Counted from the first letter of the stretch, positions 1 through 10,475 are shown. The stretch is 64,000 bases of DNA from Schumannella soli (GCF_006517435.1 NZ_VHQG01000002.1:471632-535631); one strand, 5' to 3'. Notes: generated by a model from the sequence alone, not told the origin. Made by a program: numbers and translations.

Positions 1-185
1 CGTCGCGTCGGCGACAGACACTGTCGGTCGACGGCGGCGATGACCTAGCCTGGAAGGCTGCGGTCACCGGGCCGCTCGGTTCTGCACGACCGCCGTCCCG
101 CTCTCGGGCGGGCATACCATCACCGTCTCCACCGATCGCGTCGCGCTCGCGCCGCGCCGCGATCAGCACCGATGCAAGGCACCAC

Positions 186-1715
186 GTGAACCTCACCGCC
201 CGCCCCGTCAGCCTGATGGCGCCGCACCTGCGCGCCACGACGATCGGCTCCTTCGCCCTCGTGTTCCTCGGCGCCTTCGAGGCGCTCGCCGTCACGACCG
301 TGATGCCGGCCGTCAGCGCCGACCTCGACGGCGCCGCCTACTACGCCCTCGCGTTCTCGGGCACCCTCGCGGCCTCGGTCGTCGGCGTCGTCGTGGCGGG
401 TCGCTGGTCGGATCGGCGCGGGCCGGTCGCCCCGCTGCTCGCCGCGACCGCGATCTTCCTCGTCGGGCTGATCGTCGCCGGCTCGGCGTCGACGATCGAG
501 GTCTTCGTGGTCGGTCGGCTGCTGCAGGGCTTCGGATCCGGGGCGATCAACGTCGCGCTCTACGTCGTCGTCGCGCGGCTGTATCCCGCGGTGCTGCACC
601 CGCGCATCTTCGGCGCCTTCGCGGCGGCCTGGGTGCTGCCGTCGATGATCGGCCCGCCCGTCGCCGGATGGGTCGCCGAGCAGATCAGCTGGCACTGGGT
701 GTTCCTCGGCGTCGCGGTGCTGGTGCTGATCGCCGCGGCGCTCATGCTGCCGGCGATCCGGCAGATCACGGGCAGCGGCGCAGCGGCAGCGGGGACCGCG
801 CCGGCGGCGACCGAGCCCGCCGAGTCGGCCGAGCGGTCTGGACCAGCCACATCGATCGCATCCGCCGAGTCCGCCGAGGCGCCCGAGTCGAGTGAGTCCG
901 CCGAATCCGCTGGGGCCACCGGCTCCGCCGCGCAGGCGCAGCCCGAGCAGACCGGACCCGGATCGCTCGTCTCGATCCTGCTGGCGCTCGTGGTCGCCGG
1001 CGCCGTGCTCGCTATCTCGCTGGCGCAGCAGCTGCCGTCGCCGCTCGACTGGACCGTCGCGGTCGTCGCACTGATCGTGGCCGGCGTCGCGGCCCGTCCG
1101 CTGCTGCCGCGCCGAACCCTGCTGGCCGGGCGCGGCCTGCCCGCGACCGTGCTGCTGCGCGGGCTCGTCGCTGCCTCGTTCTTCGCCGCCGAGATCTACA
1201 TGCCGCTCATGCTGCACGAGCGCGACGGCCTCGCTCTCTCGGTGTCGGGCCTGATCCTGACGGTCGGCGCGATCTCGTGGGCCGCCGGCTCGCATCTGCA
1301 GGGGCGCCTGGGCGAACGATTCGGCTCGACGGCGATCGCCCGCGTCGGCACCGCGCTCATCGCGGTGGGCATCGTCGTGCAGCTGCTGGATGCGCTGCTC
1401 GCCCTCGGCCCGATCGTCGCGGCGGCCGGGTGGCTCGTCGCGGGCGCCGGGATGGGCACCGTGTTCCCGCGTGTGGCGACACTCGCGCTCGCCTACTCGA
1501 CGCCGCGCAACCAGGGCTTCAACAGCGCGGCCCTGTCGATCTTCGATGCGGCGAGCAGCGCGACATCGATCGCGATCGCCGGACTGCTGTTCGCGCTCGT
1601 CGGCGGCACGGACAGCCCGTTCGCCTATGCGGCGGCCTTCGCTCTGAGCGTCGTCGTCATCGTGCTCGCGCAGCCGGTCGCGGCGCGCACCGCGCCACCC
1701 GGGGCACAGCGCTGA
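186..1715 (+). CDS. MFS transporter, drug-exporter-like
   Basis: Predicted inner-membrane major facilitator superfamily permease of 509 residues, with many hydrophobic helices consistent with a 12-14 helix carrier. The N-terminal half has the conserved loop GRWSDRRGPVAP (about residues 70-80) and the arginine-rich-turn pattern VGRLLQGFGSGAINV (about 108-122), both typical of the drug:proton antiporter branch. A Ser/Ala/Glu-rich, low-complexity cytoplasmic stretch of about 60 residues (about 196-260) separates the two halves and is unusual in length. The GTG start at 186 fits the first helix. A TAGCCT -10-like box lies at 46-51. The gene is convergent with fumC and ends at a strong hairpin. 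Substrate cannot be told from sequence. Confidence 0.85.
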   Translation: MNLTARPVSLMAPHLRATTIGSFALVFLGAFEALAVTTVMPAVSADLDGAAYYALAFSGTLAASVVGVVVAGRWSDRRGPVAPLLAATAIFLVGLIVAGSASTIEVFVVGRLLQGFGSGAINVALYVVVARLYPAVLHPRIFGAFAAAWVLPSMIGPPVAGWVAEQISWHWVFLGVAVLVLIAAALMLPAIRQITGSGAAAAGTAPAATEPAESAERSGPATSIASAESAEAPESSESAESAGATGSAAQAQPEQTGPGSLVSILLALVVAGAVLAISLAQQLPSPLDWTVAVVALIVAGVAARPLLPRRTLLAGRGLPATVLLRGLVAASFFAAEIYMPLMLHERDGLALSVSGLILTVGAISWAAGSHLQGRLGERFGSTAIARVGTALIAVGIVVQLLDALLALGPIVAAAGWLVAGAGMGTVFPRVATLALAYSTPRNQGFNSAALSIFDAASSATSIAIAGLLFALVGGTDSPFAYAAAFALSVVVIVLAQPVAARTAPPGAQR

Positions 1716-1718
1716 CGA

Positions 1719-1758
1719 CGAAGCCCGCCGCATCCACCGGAGGATGCGGCGGGCTTCG
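1719..1758. terminator. Bidirectional hairpin terminator between MFS gene and fumC
   Basis: A perfect 17-bp GC-rich stem (1719-1735 with 1742-1758) with a 6-base loop lies between two convergent genes, so it can terminate both. There is no clear T-tract, as is common in high-GC actinobacteria. Confidence 0.75.
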
Positions 1759-1804
1759 CAACGCCACGGGCGATCGCGAACGCGATCGACTCAGCGGCGT
1801 GAAC

Positions 1805-3196
1805 TCACGGGTGCGTCATCGTGGTGACGTCGAGCGCCTCGTCGAGCTGCGCCTCGGTGACCTCGCCGCGCTCGACGAAGCCGAGGTCGACGACGGCCTC
1901 GCGCACCGTGAGACCAGCGGCGACCGAGTGCTTCGCGATCTTCGCCGCGGCCTCGTAGCCGATCAGCTTGTTGAGCGGCGTGACGATCGACGGCGACGAC
2001 TCGGCCAGCGCGCGGGCGCGCTCGAGATTCGCCTGCAGGCCGTCGATGGTCTTGTCGGCCAGCACGCGAGTCGAGTTCGCGAGCAGGCGGATCGACTCGA
2101 GCAGGGCGGTGCCCATGACGGGGATCGCCACGTTGAGCTCGAAGGCGCCGGTCGCGCCGGCCCAGGCGATCGTCGCATCGTTGCCGATCACGCGCGCACC
2201 GACCATGATGACCGCCTCGGGGATGACCGGGTTGACCTTGCCGGGCATGATCGACGAGCCGGGCTGCAGGTCGGGGATGTGCAGCTCGCCGAGACCCGTG
2301 TTGGGACCGGAGCCCATCCAGCGCAGGTCGTTGCTGATCTTGGTCAGCGACACGGCGATGACGCGCAGCGCGCCGGAGGCGTCGACGAGTCCGTCGCGCG
2401 CACCCTGCGCCTCGAAGTGGTCGAGCGCCTCGGTGATCGGCAGCCCCGAGTTCTCGGCGAGCTCGGCGATGACCTTCTGCGGGAAGCCGAGCGGAGTGTT
2501 GATGCCGGTGCCGGTGGCGGTGCCGCCGAGCGGGACCTCGGCGACGCGGGGGAGCGCCGACTGCACACGCTCGATGCCGAGGCGGATCTGGCGGGCGTAG
2601 CCGCCGAACTCCTGGCCGAGAGTGACCGGGGTGGCGTCCATGAGGTGGGTGCGGCCGGCCTTGACGGCGTCCTTCCACAGCTCGGCCTTCTTCTCCAGCG
2701 CGAGGGCCAGGTGGTCGAGCGCGGGCACCAGGTCGTGGATGAGCGCGCCGGTCACGGCGAGGTGCACCGAGGTCGGGAAGACGTCGTTCGACGACTGCGA
2801 CATGTTGACGTGGTCGTTGGGGTGCACCGGCGCGCCGAGCTTCTCGGTCGCGAGGGTGGCGAGCACCTCGTTCATGTTCATGTTCGACGAGGTGCCCGAG
2901 CCGGTCTGGTAGGTGTCGACCGGGAAGTGCCCGTGGTGCTGGCCGGCGACGATCTCATCCGCCGCGGCGACGATCGCGTCGGCGATGCCCTGGTCGAGGA
3001 TGCCGATCTGCGCGTTGACGATCGCGGCGGCGCGCTTGATGCGAGCCAGCGCGACGATCTGACCGGCCTCGAGGCCGGTGCCCGAGATCGGGAAGTTCTC
3101 GACGGCGCGCTGCGTCTGCGCCCGGTAGAGCGCCGACGCGGGAACCCGCACCTCGCCCATCGTGTCGTGCTCGATCCGGAACTCTTCGGTGCTCAC
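1805..3196 (-). CDS. fumC: Class II fumarate hydratase
   Basis: Iron-independent fumarase (fumarate to L-malate, TCA cycle, cytoplasm). The 463-residue length is normal for class II enzymes. The N-terminus [28 protein letters not shown], the substrate-binding segment [13 protein letters not shown], the [10 protein letters not shown] segment and the superfamily signature [10 protein letters not shown] (about residues 311-321) are all visible. It is the last gene of the minus-strand run xseA-xseB-DUF4245-carbonic anhydrase-fumC, 56 bases after the carbonic anhydrase. In many actinobacteria glpX sits next to fumC here; in this window glpX is about 13 kb away. Confidence 0.97.
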   Translation of the reverse strand: MSTEEFRIEHDTMGEVRVPASALYRAQTQRAVENFPISGTGLEAGQIVALARIKRAAAIVNAQIGILDQGIADAIVAAADEIVAGQHHGHFPVDTYQTGSGTSSNMNMNEVLATLATEKLGAPVHPNDHVNMSQSSNDVFPTSVHLAVTGALIHDLVPALDHLALALEKKAELWKDAVKAGRTHLMDATPVTLGQEFGGYARQIRLGIERVQSALPRVAEVPLGGTATGTGINTPLGFPQKVIAELAENSGLPITEALDHFEAQGARDGLVDASGALRVIAVSLTKISNDLRWMGSGPNTGLGELHIPDLQPGSSIMPGKVNPVIPEAVIMVGARVIGNDATIAWAGATGAFELNVAIPVMGTALLESIRLLANSTRVLADKTIDGLQANLERARALAESSPSIVTPLNKLIGYEAAAKIAKHSVAAGLTVREAVVDLGFVERGEVTEAQLDEALDVTTMTHP

Positions 3197-3252
3197 TGCG
3201 GCGCAGGCCTTTCCTCGGTCGGGATGTTCAGACGGGGTGTCGTGAAGGGTGT

Positions 3253-3882
3253 TCAGGCCGCGTCGACGTCGATCACGCCGAGGGCGGCGTCCGGCACGAC
3301 CCGCCCCTCGGCGAGGCGGTAGTTCGCGCCGACGATGCCCAGCGTACCGTCGGCCACGGCGTCGCTGATGAGCTCGGATCCGGCCAGCAGATCGGCGATC
3401 GTCTCGCGCAGGTGCAGGCGTCCGATGGTCTCGGGGTCGTTCTGTCCGATGACGCGCGCGCGGCGCACGGAGGGGCGGATGGGCGCGATGAGCTGGGCGA
3501 TGTGGGCCGGCAGCGCGGGCGGGTTCTTGGTCTCGGCGTCGATCGCGGCCTTGACGGCGCCGCAGGCGTCGTGGCCGAGCACGACGATAAGCGGAACCTT
3601 CAGCACGGCGACGGCGTACTCGAGCGAGCCGATGACGGAGTCGGACACGACCTGACCGGCGTTGCGCACCACGAAGAGGTCGCCGAGGCCGCGGTCGAAG
3701 ATGATCTCGGCCGCGAGGCGCGAGTCGGCGCAGCCGAACAGCGCCGCGTGGGGGGCCTGCCCTCCGGCGAGGCCGGCGCGGGTGTCGACGTCCTGGTGCG
3801 GGTGCTCGGGCGTTCCGGCGACGAAGTTGTCGTTGCCGTGGCGCATCTCGTCCCAGGCCTGCTGGGGGCTGGTGGTCGTCAT
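3253..3882 (-). CDS. Beta-class carbonic anhydrase
   Basis: Zinc enzyme interconverting CO2 and bicarbonate in the cytoplasm; 209 residues, typical of the beta class. Zinc ligands are visible as C51-A-D53-S-R55 and H104-x-x-C107 (GHDACGAV), with the Asp/Arg dyad of the first motif intact. It starts by an ATGA overlap with the end of the DUF4245 gene, so the two are translationally coupled. Bicarbonate supply to carboxylation reactions beside the TCA enzyme fumarase is a reasonable but inferred role. Confidence 0.95.
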   Translation of the reverse strand: MTTTSPQQAWDEMRHGNDNFVAGTPEHPHQDVDTRAGLAGGQAPHAALFGCADSRLAAEIIFDRGLGDLFVVRNAGQVVSDSVIGSLEYAVAVLKVPLIVVLGHDACGAVKAAIDAETKNPPALPAHIAQLIAPIRPSVRRARVIGQNDPETIGRLHLRETIADLLAGSELISDAVADGTLGIVGANYRLAEGRVVPDAALGVIDVDAA

Positions 3883-4547
3883 CCGGCGTCTCCTGTCGGG
3901 GCGGTCGTGGCGGGGGAGGATGCGGCGGCGTCGGCCAGCGCGGCCGTCGCGAGCTCGCGGAACTCGGCCGGGGTCGCGCTGCCGCTGAGCACGAGGCGCG
4001 AGCCGCCGACGGTCGCCGCGAGCGAGTAGGCGAGATTGCCGGGGTTGTCGGCGTCGCGGCGGTCGTAGACCGTCCAGGCGACGCCGTCGATCTTCACGCT
4101 GCCGGTCGGGTTGTGGTCGTCGAGGCGGTCGGAGACCCAGCCATCGTCGGCGCCGATGCCCTGGGTGAGGCCGATGTACTGGTCGCCGGGGGTGATGAAG
4201 CCGATGCGCCAGACGGCGGGCTTGCCCTTCGGGGCGGAGTAGTCGGCGCGGTTCGCGCTCCAGTCCTCGCCGAGCGCGGGAACCACGAGGTGGGCATCCG
4301 CCTGGTCCTGCACGTCGGCGGCCGCGGCGGCGTAGTCGACGGGCTCGCGCGCGCTCTGCTGGTCGGGTCGCACGACGACGATCACGAGGAAGAGGACGAC
4401 GGCGAGCGAGGCGATCAGGGCGATGACGAGGTTGAAGGTCGTCTGGTTCGCGAAGTGCTTGCGGCGCGATTCCGCCTTGCGGTCCGCCGTCTCCTGCGGC
4501 GTCTCGGGGCGACCGAGCTCGGCGACGACGCGCGGCTGCGGGCTCAC
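3879..4547 (-). CDS. DUF4245 membrane-anchored protein
   Basis: A 222-residue protein with a short cytoplasmic N-terminus, one transmembrane helix (about residues 35-57, [22 protein letters not shown]) and an extracytoplasmic domain matching the actinobacterial DUF4245 family (motifs [12 protein letters not shown] and VAWTVYDRR). Function unknown. The GTG at 4547 is chosen because it gives a GTGA overlap with the xseB stop codon; a longer reading from an upstream ATG at 4607 would run through xseB and adds a basic low-quality N-terminus. The gene sits between xseB and the carbonic anhydrase, a position conserved in many actinobacteria. Confidence 0.85.
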   Translation of the reverse strand: MSPQPRVVAELGRPETPQETADRKAESRRKHFANQTTFNLVIALIASLAVVLFLVIVVVRPDQQSAREPVDYAAAAADVQDQADAHLVVPALGEDWSANRADYSAPKGKPAVWRIGFITPGDQYIGLTQGIGADDGWVSDRLDDHNPTGSVKIDGVAWTVYDRRDADNPGNLAYSLAATVGGSRLVLSGSATPAEFRELATAALADAAASSPATTAPTGDAG

Positions 4548-4786
4548 GAGGCGTCGTCGGCCGCGGCGCGGGCGGCGTCCAGGCGGGCGCGGGCGCCGAG
4601 CAGCCACTCCTCGCAGCGCTGCGCGAGCGCCTCGCCGCGCTCCCAGAGTACGAGCGACTGCTCGAGCGTCGCGGCGCCCTGCTCGAGCTCGGTCACGACC
4701 CGCACGAGCTCGTCGCGCGCCTCTTCGTAGCTCAGCTCGGCGATGTCGGCGGCGGTCGCGGAACCGCTGGCGGGGGAGTCGGTCAC
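4544..4786 (-). CDS. xseB: Exodeoxyribonuclease VII small subunit
   Basis: Small subunit of ExoVII, which degrades single-stranded DNA into oligonucleotides together with XseA. The 80-residue acidic, helical protein carries the family core [45 protein letters not shown]. The start at GTG 4786 is preferred over GTG 4792 because an AGGA ribosome site lies 8 bases upstream of it but only 2 bases from the other. It begins 10 bases after the xseA stop and overlaps the DUF4245 start. Confidence 0.92.
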   Translation of the reverse strand: MTDSPASGSATAADIAELSYEEARDELVRVVTELEQGAATLEQSLVLWERGEALAQRCEEWLLGARARLDAARAAADDAS

Positions 4787-4796
4787 GGCCACGATC

Positions 4797-6071
4797 CTAC
4801 CCGCGACCCCCGGCGCGCTCGGCCGCCTCGACCCCGTCCACGGTGGCTGCGACGGCGCCGTCGGCGACCGTGACCCGCAGCGCCGAGCCGAGCGGCGCAT
4901 CCTCGATCGAGCGCAGGGCGCGGCCGTCGGGCAGCTGCGCGATCGCGTAGCCGCGCTCGAGCGTCCGCTTCGGGCTCAGCGCGCGCAGATGGCCGGTCAG
5001 CTCGCCGATGCGGGCGTTCGCGCGCTCGAGCCGGTGATCCATGAGCTCGCTGCCGCGGGCCACCCAGCGCACGAGCTCCTCGGCACGGCTGTCGATGAGC
5101 CAGGTCGGATCCGACATGACCGGGCGGCTGCGCAGCTGCCCGAGGCGGTCGATCTCGTGGCCGATGAAGCCGCTCACCCGCAGCTGGATGCGGCCGCGCG
5201 CCTGCTGCACCCGCGCCAGCTCCTCGCCGACGTCGGGCACGACCCGCTTCGCGGCATCCGTCGGCGTGGAGGCGCGCAGATCGGCGACCTCGTCGAGCAG
5301 CGGACGGTCGTTCTCGTGGCCGATCGCGCTGACGATCGGCGTCTGCGCCGCCGCCGCGGTGCGCACCAGCGCCTCGTCGCTGAACACGAGCAGGTTCTGG
5401 AAGTCGCCGCCGCCGCGCGCGACGATGATGACGTCGACCTCGGGATCGGCATCCAGCTCGCGGATGCGCGCCGCGACCTCGCTCGCCGCGCGCTCGCCCT
5501 GCACGGCGGAGTGCTTCACCCGGAAGCTCACGCTCGGCCAGCGCAGCTGCGCGTTGCGCAGCACGTCCTTCTCGGCGTCGGAGTCCTTGCCGGTGACGAG
5601 TCCGATGCAGTTCGGCAGGAACGGGAGCCGCTTCTTGCGCGTCGCGTCGAAGAGCCCCTCGTCGATGAGCTGGCGCCGCAGCCGCTCGAGGCGCTCGAGC
5701 AGGTCGCCGAGACCGACGTGCTTGAGCTGCAGCACGTTCATCGTGAGCGTGCCGCCGCGCAACCACCAGTCGGGCTTGACGAGAGCGACGACGCGGTCGC
5801 CCTGCTTGAAGTCGGCGTCGAGCTTGGCGCGGGTGCTGGCCCACATCTGCAGGGAGACCGTCGCATCCTGCTCGAGGTCTTTGAGCTTCGCGTAGACGGC
5901 ACCGCCGCGCACGTTCCACTGGGTCAGCTCGCCCTCGACCCATACGGCGCCGAGGCGGGCGATGTAGTCCTTGATCTTGCTCGAGAGCACCGAGACCGGC
6001 CACGGCGACTCGGCCGAGGGAGCCGAGGATGCGGGGGCGGCGTCGTTCGCGGCGGCGGGGGCGTCCGTCAT
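4797..6071 (-). CDS. xseA: Exodeoxyribonuclease VII large subunit
   Basis: Catalytic large subunit of ExoVII. The 424-residue protein has an N-terminal OB-fold nucleic-acid-binding domain ([29 protein letters not shown] to about residue 110), then the catalytic domain with the motif [21 protein letters not shown], the [25 protein letters not shown] segment and [27 protein letters not shown], all family hallmarks, followed by a coiled-coil C-terminus. ATG 6071 starts a Pro/Ala-rich leader of about 25 residues before the OB fold. It is the first gene of the minus-strand run and is divergent from ispH. Confidence 0.96.
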   Translation of the reverse strand: MTDAPAAANDAAPASSAPSAESPWPVSVLSSKIKDYIARLGAVWVEGELTQWNVRGGAVYAKLKDLEQDATVSLQMWASTRAKLDADFKQGDRVVALVKPDWWLRGGTLTMNVLQLKHVGLGDLLERLERLRRQLIDEGLFDATRKKRLPFLPNCIGLVTGKDSDAEKDVLRNAQLRWPSVSFRVKHSAVQGERAASEVAARIRELDADPEVDVIIVARGGGDFQNLLVFSDEALVRTAAAAQTPIVSAIGHENDRPLLDEVADLRASTPTDAAKRVVPDVGEELARVQQARGRIQLRVSGFIGHEIDRLGQLRSRPVMSDPTWLIDSRAEELVRWVARGSELMDHRLERANARIGELTGHLRALSPKRTLERGYAIAQLPDGRALRSIEDAPLGSALRVTVADGAVAATVDGVEAAERAGGRG

Positions 6072-6176
6072 GCTCGTCAGGCTACGGGAGGGGGCGGACA
6101 CGCGGCCGCGCTCGTCCACACCGACGCCGGCGCCCGGCCCACACCGGGCGGACAGGTGGCGCACGGCCGTCACTCG

Positions 6177-6182
6177 TAGAAT
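6177..6182 (+). promoter_or_regulatory. -10 box for ispH, probably leaderless
   Basis: TAGAAT lies 6 bases before the GTG start at 6189, which places the expected transcription start on or next to the start codon. No Shine-Dalgarno is present between them. Confidence 0.5.
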
Positions 6183-6188
6183 CGGGGG

Positions 6189-7265
6189 GTGTCCGGCATC
6201 ACCAACGGCGCCCCCGGCGTCGATCTCGCTCCGCCGCGCCTGCCGTCGCAGCGCGAGGCGCTCCTCGACCTCCCCGTCGCCGGGCCCAAGCGCGTGCTGC
6301 TCGCCGCGCCCCGCGGCTACTGCGCCGGCGTCGACCGCGCCGTGATCGCCGTCGAGAAGGCGCTCGACCACTACGGCGCCCCCGTCTACGTGCGCAAGCA
6401 GATCGTGCACAACGTGCACGTCGTGCGCGAGCTCGAGAAGCGCGGTGCGATCTTCGTCGACCAGCTCGACGAGGTGCCGATGGGATCGCACGTCGTGTTC
6501 AGCGCGCACGGAGTCTCGCCGATGGTCAAGGCCGAGGCGACCGAGCGCGAGCTGCAGGCGATCGACGCGACCTGCCCGCTCGTCACGAAGGTGCACCGCG
6601 AGGCGCTGCGCTTCGCGAAGCAGGATGCGCGCATCCTGCTCGTCGGCCACGCCGGCCACGAGGAGGTGGAGGGCACGATGGGCCACGCCCCCGAGCGCAC
6701 GATCCTCATCGACAGCCCCGAGTCGGCCGACACGGTCGAGGTGCCCGAGACCGACAACCTGGTCTGGATCTCGCAGACCACCCTCAGCGTCGACGAGACC
6801 ATGGAGACGGTGCGGCGCCTCCGCGTGCGCTTCCCGCACCTGCAGGACCCGCCCAGCGACGACATCTGCTACGCGACCCAGAACCGCCAGGTCGCGATCA
6901 AGAAGGTCGCCAAGGATGCCGACCTGGTGATCGTGGTCGGCTCGGCCAACAGCTCGAACAGCGTGCGCCTCGTCGAGGTGGCGCTCGAGTACGGCGCGAA
7001 GGCCGCGTACCGGGTCGACTACGCCGACGAGGTGCAGCAGGCCTGGCTCGAGGGCGTGCAGACGATCGGCGTCACGAGCGGCGCCTCGGTTCCGGAGGTG
7101 CTGGTGCAGGAGCTGCTGAGCGATCTCGCGCAGGCGGGCTACGGCGAGGTCGAGGAGGTGCGCACGGCGGAGGAGGACCTCATGTTCTCGCTGCCGAAGG
7201 AGCTGCGCCGCGACGTCGACGGCAACGCGGATGCGCGGGCGCTCGGCGGACGGGGCCGCGCATGA
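6189..7265 (+). CDS. ispH: 4-hydroxy-3-methylbut-2-enyl diphosphate reductase
   Basis: Last enzyme of the MEP isoprenoid pathway, reducing HMBPP to IPP and DMAPP with a [4Fe-4S] cluster. The 358-residue protein has the three cluster cysteines at C45 ([12 protein letters not shown]), C129 ([11 protein letters not shown]) and C227 ([11 protein letters not shown]), plus [17 protein letters not shown] for substrate phosphate binding. It starts at GTG 6189 with a promoter box just upstream and overlaps the next gene by ATGA. Its presence shows this organism makes isoprenoids by the MEP route, which matters for reading the DXR-like protein at 11761. Confidence 0.97.
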   Translation: MSGITNGAPGVDLAPPRLPSQREALLDLPVAGPKRVLLAAPRGYCAGVDRAVIAVEKALDHYGAPVYVRKQIVHNVHVVRELEKRGAIFVDQLDEVPMGSHVVFSAHGVSPMVKAEATERELQAIDATCPLVTKVHREALRFAKQDARILLVGHAGHEEVEGTMGHAPERTILIDSPESADTVEVPETDNLVWISQTTLSVDETMETVRRLRVRFPHLQDPPSDDICYATQNRQVAIKKVAKDADLVIVVGSANSSNSVRLVEVALEYGAKAAYRVDYADEVQQAWLEGVQTIGVTSGASVPEVLVQELLSDLAQAGYGEVEEVRTAEEDLMFSLPKELRRDVDGNADARALGGRGRA

Positions 7266-7894
7266 GCGACGCCCGCGACACGATGCCCGCCGCCGGGGCC
7301 CCGCGCCCGGCCTACGGCGAGTACGCCTCACCGGAGGAGTTGCGCGAGATCCTCGGACCCGACCATCCGCTGCTGCGGGACGTGACGGATGCTCTGACGC
7401 CGCCGGCTGCCGCCCCGGCCGCGTCGGCGACCGCCGCGCCGACACCGGACTGGACCCCATCCGGCGCCGCAACGGGCGCTCCGGCGTACTCGACCGCCTC
7501 GCCGCAGCCGGGGGCGAAGCCCGCCGCGAAGCCGCGCCCGCGCTGGGATCTGCCGATCACGGTCGGACTGCTCGTCTTCGGCGCCTTCAACGTGGTCTCG
7601 GCGCTCACCAGCCGCGATCTGTACCCGCAGCGCTTCGAGCAGGTGTTCCAGATCATGGGCGTCGGCGATTTCACGGCCACCGGCGCAGCTGTGGCGGGGG
7701 CGAACTGGGATGCCGGGCTGCAGCTCGCGATCCTGGTCGTCACGATCGCGGTGGTGGCTCTGGTCGTGCGCCGCCTGCGCATCGTGTTCTGGATCCCCCT
7801 CGTCGGCGGAGCGCTCGCGTCGATCGCCTCGATGATCGTGGCGTTCAGCGTCATGCTGCAGGATCCCGCCTACCTGCAGATGCTGCAGGGCTGA
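7262..7894 (+). CDS. Small membrane protein with Pro/Ala-rich N-terminus (DUF6264-like)
   Basis: A 210-residue protein coupled to ispH by an ATGA overlap. Residues 1-95 are soluble, beginning with [17 protein letters not shown] and then Pro/Ala/Thr-rich. About three transmembrane helices follow ([56 protein letters not shown]). The pattern matches a Microbacteriaceae membrane family commonly found next to ispH. Function is unknown; coupling to ispH suggests a housekeeping envelope role, by inference only. Confidence 0.75.
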   Translation: MSDARDTMPAAGAPRPAYGEYASPEELREILGPDHPLLRDVTDALTPPAAAPAASATAAPTPDWTPSGAATGAPAYSTASPQPGAKPAAKPRPRWDLPITVGLLVFGAFNVVSALTSRDLYPQRFEQVFQIMGVGDFTATGAAVAGANWDAGLQLAILVVTIAVVALVVRRLRIVFWIPLVGGALASIASMIVAFSVMLQDPAYLQMLQG

Positions 7895-7954
7895 GCTGCT
7901 GGGCTGAGCGCGCTGAACTGAGATGATCGACCCTGACGGGAGAAGGGGGCGATC

Positions 7955-9319
7955 ATGCGCGTCGCGGTGCTTCCGCGCGAGGTCGCGGCCGGGGTCATCA
8001 CCGACACGATCTCGCGGATGGTCTGGGCGACCGGCGCCGTCAACCTGCTGCTCGACGTGCCGATCGTCATCGAGGCGTATATGCGCCTCGGCATCGGCCA
8101 CGAGGTCGGCCCGCCGCTCGTGCTGCTCGCGCTGGTGCTCGCGCTGCTGCTGCTCGCCGCGTGGCGCAGTCGCCCGCTGACCTCGCTGCTGTTCCTCATC
8201 GTCGGAGCGGTCGCGGTCGCCGCCTTCCAGCTCGTCGTGCTGCGCGACCTGCCCGACGCCGCAGCGCACTACAACTTCCTGCTCAACCGCCCCGCCGTCG
8301 CGCTCGGCCTGGTCGCGATCGCGCCCACGACGCCCTTGATCGTGAGCTCGTGGCTGCTTGCGGGCTGGGCCACCACGAGCGGGATCTCGGCCGTCGTCGC
8401 GGCGGTCGGCGATCATCCCTTCAGCCCGGGCTTCGGCCCCACCATGATGATGATCATCGGCACCGGCCTCTGCGCGGTGCTGGCCGCGATCCAGCGTCGT
8501 GCCCGCAGTCGCGTGCCCAACTTCGACGAGCTCGAGGCCGAGACGCAGGCGCTCACGACGGGCGCCGACCTGGCGCGGCGCACGACGGCGGTCGTGCACG
8601 ACACCGTGCTCAACGACCTCGCGATCGTCATGAACGGCTCCGACGTGCTCGATGAGCGCACGCGGGCTCGGCTTCGCGACGATCTCGACACGCTGACCAG
8701 CGCCGACTGGCTGACGACGTCGCACCACGTGCCGGCCGACGACGCCGATGCGGTGCTGCGCAACCGCATCACCCGCATGGTCACCGACTTCCAGTGGCGC
8801 GGACTGAGCGTGCGGGTCACCGGCGGCGGCACCGGCATCTACCGGCTCGACCCCGAGGCGGCGGATGCGCTGCTCGACGCCACGCGCGCCGCGCTCGAGA
8901 ACGTGCTCAAGCACTCCGGCACGACCGACGCGGAGATCGTCTCGAGCAGCACCGAGGAGATGATCTCGGTCATGGTCATCGATCAGGGTGTCGGATTCGA
9001 TGCCTCGGCGGTGGCCGACGACCGTCTCGGCATCCGCGAGTCGATGTCGGGACGCCTCGAGCGCGTCGGCGGCCGCCTCGACGTGTGGTCGACGCGGGGC
9101 GCCGGCACCTCGGTCGTGCTCACGGTGCCCGTGCTCGACGTCGTGGTGCCGAACGAGCCGTCTCACCACCGCCTCATCGGGCAATCGGCGCTGAGTGACG
9201 GCGAGGAGCCCGTCGGCGAACACCCGCGCGAGGCACTCGGCGATCCCTTCGGGCCTCGGCTCGACCGCGAGCGGCGAGAGGCGCCCGACCTGACGCGAGG
9301 AGGCGACGATGCGCGGTGA
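7955..9319 (+). CDS. Membrane histidine kinase, HisKA_3/LytS-NarX-like
   Basis: A 454-residue sensor with about six N-terminal transmembrane helices (to about residue 180), a dimerisation/phosphoacceptor region around TTAVVHDTVLNDL (H215 as candidate phosphoacceptor), and a C-terminal GHKL ATPase domain with N-box ALENVLKHSG, G1 box DQGVGFD, a GIRESMSGRLE turn and G2-like GAGTSVVLTVP. The last 55 residues are charged and probably disordered. The start ATG has a strong AGAAGGGGG ribosome site. It overlaps the next gene by 11 bases. No response regulator gene lies on either side, so its partner is elsewhere or it works with the neighbouring kinase-like protein. Confidence 0.85.
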   Translation: MRVAVLPREVAAGVITDTISRMVWATGAVNLLLDVPIVIEAYMRLGIGHEVGPPLVLLALVLALLLLAAWRSRPLTSLLFLIVGAVAVAAFQLVVLRDLPDAAAHYNFLLNRPAVALGLVAIAPTTPLIVSSWLLAGWATTSGISAVVAAVGDHPFSPGFGPTMMMIIGTGLCAVLAAIQRRARSRVPNFDELEAETQALTTGADLARRTTAVVHDTVLNDLAIVMNGSDVLDERTRARLRDDLDTLTSADWLTTSHHVPADDADAVLRNRITRMVTDFQWRGLSVRVTGGGTGIYRLDPEAADALLDATRAALENVLKHSGTTDAEIVSSSTEEMISVMVIDQGVGFDASAVADDRLGIRESMSGRLERVGGRLDVWSTRGAGTSVVLTVPVLDVVVPNEPSHHRLIGQSALSDGEEPVGEHPREALGDPFGPRLDRERREAPDLTRGGDDAR

Positions 9320-10454
9320 GGTGCCGATCTCACCTCAGCAGCTCGATCCGCTGAGCTGGGTGACCGGGCCCTACATCCCCGCGGCGTTCGCCGTGTTCCA
9401 GGCGGTGAGCGGGGCGCTCGTCGTGGCGACCGGGCTGAACACCCGCACGCTTCCCGGACTGCAGCTCTTCGCCGTCGCGATCGCCGTGTCGGCTCACCTC
9501 GTCGTGCACTTCGCCGCGAGCCGGGGGCGCCGCGGCGACCGCAGCGGCGCCCCCATCAGCCTCGGCGCGGCGGTGACGGCGTGCGCTCTCAGCGGCTCGG
9601 CGATGCTGCTCTCGGCCGTCGGGTTCCAGGGCGTCGCCCTGCCGGTCGAGGTCTGGTGGGGATCGCTGGCGAGCTGCATGATCCTGGGCTCGCTCGCGCC
9701 GTACCTCCCGGCGCGGCGGCTCGTGGTGCTCGGGGTCGGGATCGGCGTGACGACCGTGCCGCTCTCGGCGGTGCTCGTGCGCTCGGAGGGCAACTGGGGC
9801 GTCATCGCCAGCACGATCATCATCGCCACGCCGATCACGGTGTCGACGGTGCTGACGGCGACGTTCTCGCACCGCGTGGTGCGCAACATGCGGCGCCTGC
9901 TCGAGGCGCGCTCGCGCACGCTCGTCGTCGCCGGCGCGGCGCTCGATCAGCGCATGCAGGATGCCGAGCGCGAGCGGCTCGCCCGTCTCACCTCGCGTGC
10001 CGTGCCCTTCCTCGAGCAGGTGGTCTCCCGCGGAACCATCGACGCCTCCGACCGTGCGCTCGCGGGGCAGCTCGCACGGCGGCTGCGCGACGATCTGGTG
10101 ACGCAGGCGAACGCGAGCTGGCTCGACGACCTGGAGGCCTCGTCGCGCCTCGTCGTGATCGATCCCGAGCGCCGGGCGGACCGGCTGCGGCCATCGCAGC
10201 GCACGGCTCTGCGGGCGCTCATCCACGCGCTCCTGGCCGCGCCCGAGGTCGACCACGGCTCGCTGCTCGTCGAGCTGCGGGGGCGCGACGACGGGTCGAC
10301 GGCGGTCGGCGTCAGCCTCGACGTCGAGCTGCCCGACGGCCGCCGCATCATGCATCTGGCGCCGTACTACCTGACGCTGCAGATGACGGCCACGGATGTG
10401 ACGTGGCACCGCGACCGGCTCGACCTGACCTTCGACGCTCCCGCGGAATCCTGA
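9309..10454 (+). CDS. Membrane protein resembling a histidine kinase without a catalytic domain
   Basis: A 381-residue protein with about six helices in residues 15-195 (for example AVTACALSGSAMLLSAVGF, LVVLGVGIGVTTVPLSAVLV, VIASTIIIATPITVSTVLTATF), then a helical region ALDQRMQDAERERLARLTSRAVPFLEQVV where a kinase phosphoacceptor helix would be, but with no histidine. The C-terminal fold LRALIHALLAAPEVDHGSLLVELRGRDDG...GVSLDVELP has a GHKL-like order but no N, G1 or G2 boxes. The start ATG has a GAGGAGG ribosome site inside the preceding kinase gene. It probably acts as a non-catalytic partner or modulator of that kinase; this is inference. Confidence 0.7.
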   Translation: MRGEVPISPQQLDPLSWVTGPYIPAAFAVFQAVSGALVVATGLNTRTLPGLQLFAVAIAVSAHLVVHFAASRGRRGDRSGAPISLGAAVTACALSGSAMLLSAVGFQGVALPVEVWWGSLASCMILGSLAPYLPARRLVVLGVGIGVTTVPLSAVLVRSEGNWGVIASTIIIATPITVSTVLTATFSHRVVRNMRRLLEARSRTLVVAGAALDQRMQDAERERLARLTSRAVPFLEQVVSRGTIDASDRALAGQLARRLRDDLVTQANASWLDDLEASSRLVVIDPERRADRLRPSQRTALRALIHALLAAPEVDHGSLLVELRGRDDGSTAVGVSLDVELPDGRRIMHLAPYYLTLQMTATDVTWHRDRLDLTFDAPAES

Positions 10455-10475
10455 TCCGGTCGTCGGCCGCGACGA

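Noticed and set aside
120-1733. Long Arg/Asp-rich minus-strand reading frame opposite the MFS gene
   Set aside because: It is the mirror frame of a high-GC gene; composition is low-complexity Arg/Gly/Asp and the plus strand encodes a clear transporter.
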